Assembly (NCBI GenBank): GCA_937900165.1
Contig: CALCCX010000399.1
Coordinates: forward strand, 1 to 5,765
Direction of reading: 5' to 3'
Length of the DNA stretch: 5,765 nucleotides
Source: an uncultured Acidimicrobiia bacterium
GTDB taxonomy: Bacteria > Actinomycetota > Acidimicrobiia > Spongiisociales > Spongiisociaceae
The notes below the pieces were generated by a model that was given only the letters and a program-made list of their open reading frames with translations, was not told the DNA's origin and made no database searches. A program made the position numbers and the translations under genes. Below, in pieces: positions 5,691 through 5,765 of this stretch (the first letter of the stretch is position 1; each line of letters opens with the position of its first letter).

Positions 5691-5765
5691 AGATCGGAAG
5701 AGCACACGTCTGAACTCCAGTCACACTGATATATCTCGTATGCCGTCTTCTGCTTGAAAAAAAAA
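5691..5765 (+). other. Illumina TruSeq index adapter and poly-A read-through (not genomic)
   Basis: The stretch begins AGATCGGAAGAGCACACG, the TruSeq read-1 3' adapter (5691-5724). An index-like ACTGATAT follows at 5725-5732, which matches TruSeq index 25 as I remember it, then the P7 end ATCTCGTATGCCGTCTTC to TGCTTG (5733-5756) and nine A bases. This is uncut sequencing adapter left at the contig end, from a read that ran past a short insert. Nothing here should be annotated biologically. Confidence 0.99.

Noticed and set aside
5079..5707. Minus-strand frames across the tRNA, hairpins and MerR-like fragment (5079-5624, 5444-5707)
   Set aside because: One runs antisense through the tRNA gene and the other starts inside adapter sequence; neither shows a protein family pattern.

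Overview
This looks like an end piece of a metagenome or draft-genome contig from a high-GC (roughly 60 percent by eye) member of the Actinomycetota, possibly an Acidimicrobiia-like lineage. The signs are TTG/GTG start codons, weak ribosome binding sites, a menaquinone-type methyltransferase and actinobacterial-looking protein sequences. The phylum is an inference from style; no marker was searched. The last 75 bases are not genomic: they are an Illumina TruSeq index adapter followed by a run of A.

Left part (1-1633), a mercury-resistance remnant. The window opens inside the 3' end of merA (mercuric reductase). Facing it on the minus strand is a decayed merB (organomercurial lyase) with two single-base frameshifts and one in-frame TGA. 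Its translation still shows the family layout and the Cys/Asp/Cys catalytic set. Next, on the plus strand, comes an intact MerR-family metal-type regulator. It sits directly behind a textbook MerR-class promoter with a 19-bp spacer and a 21-bp dyad, so it probably controls itself. No merT or merP transport gene is visible.

Middle part (1735-5104), a tightly packed plus-strand block: a membrane-anchored protein with a CARDB-like C-terminal domain, a DUF4446-type membrane-anchored protein that overlaps it by four bases, serS (seryl-tRNA synthetase), and a UbiE/MenG-type methyltransferase. The overlap and short gaps suggest one operon.

Right part (5105-5765): a complete tRNA-Ser(GGA) gene without an encoded CCA, then a strong terminator hairpin, then four more closely spaced hairpins. 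After that comes the first 68 codons of a second MerR-type helix-turn-helix protein, which stops where the adapter begins. The seryl synthetase lies about 0.7 kb upstream of one of its own substrate tRNAs.

I see no CRISPR array, transposase, integrase or clearly new system. The most useful observations are the decayed merB, the MerR promoter and its unusual cysteine spacing, the five-hairpin stretch after the tRNA, and the adapter contamination.
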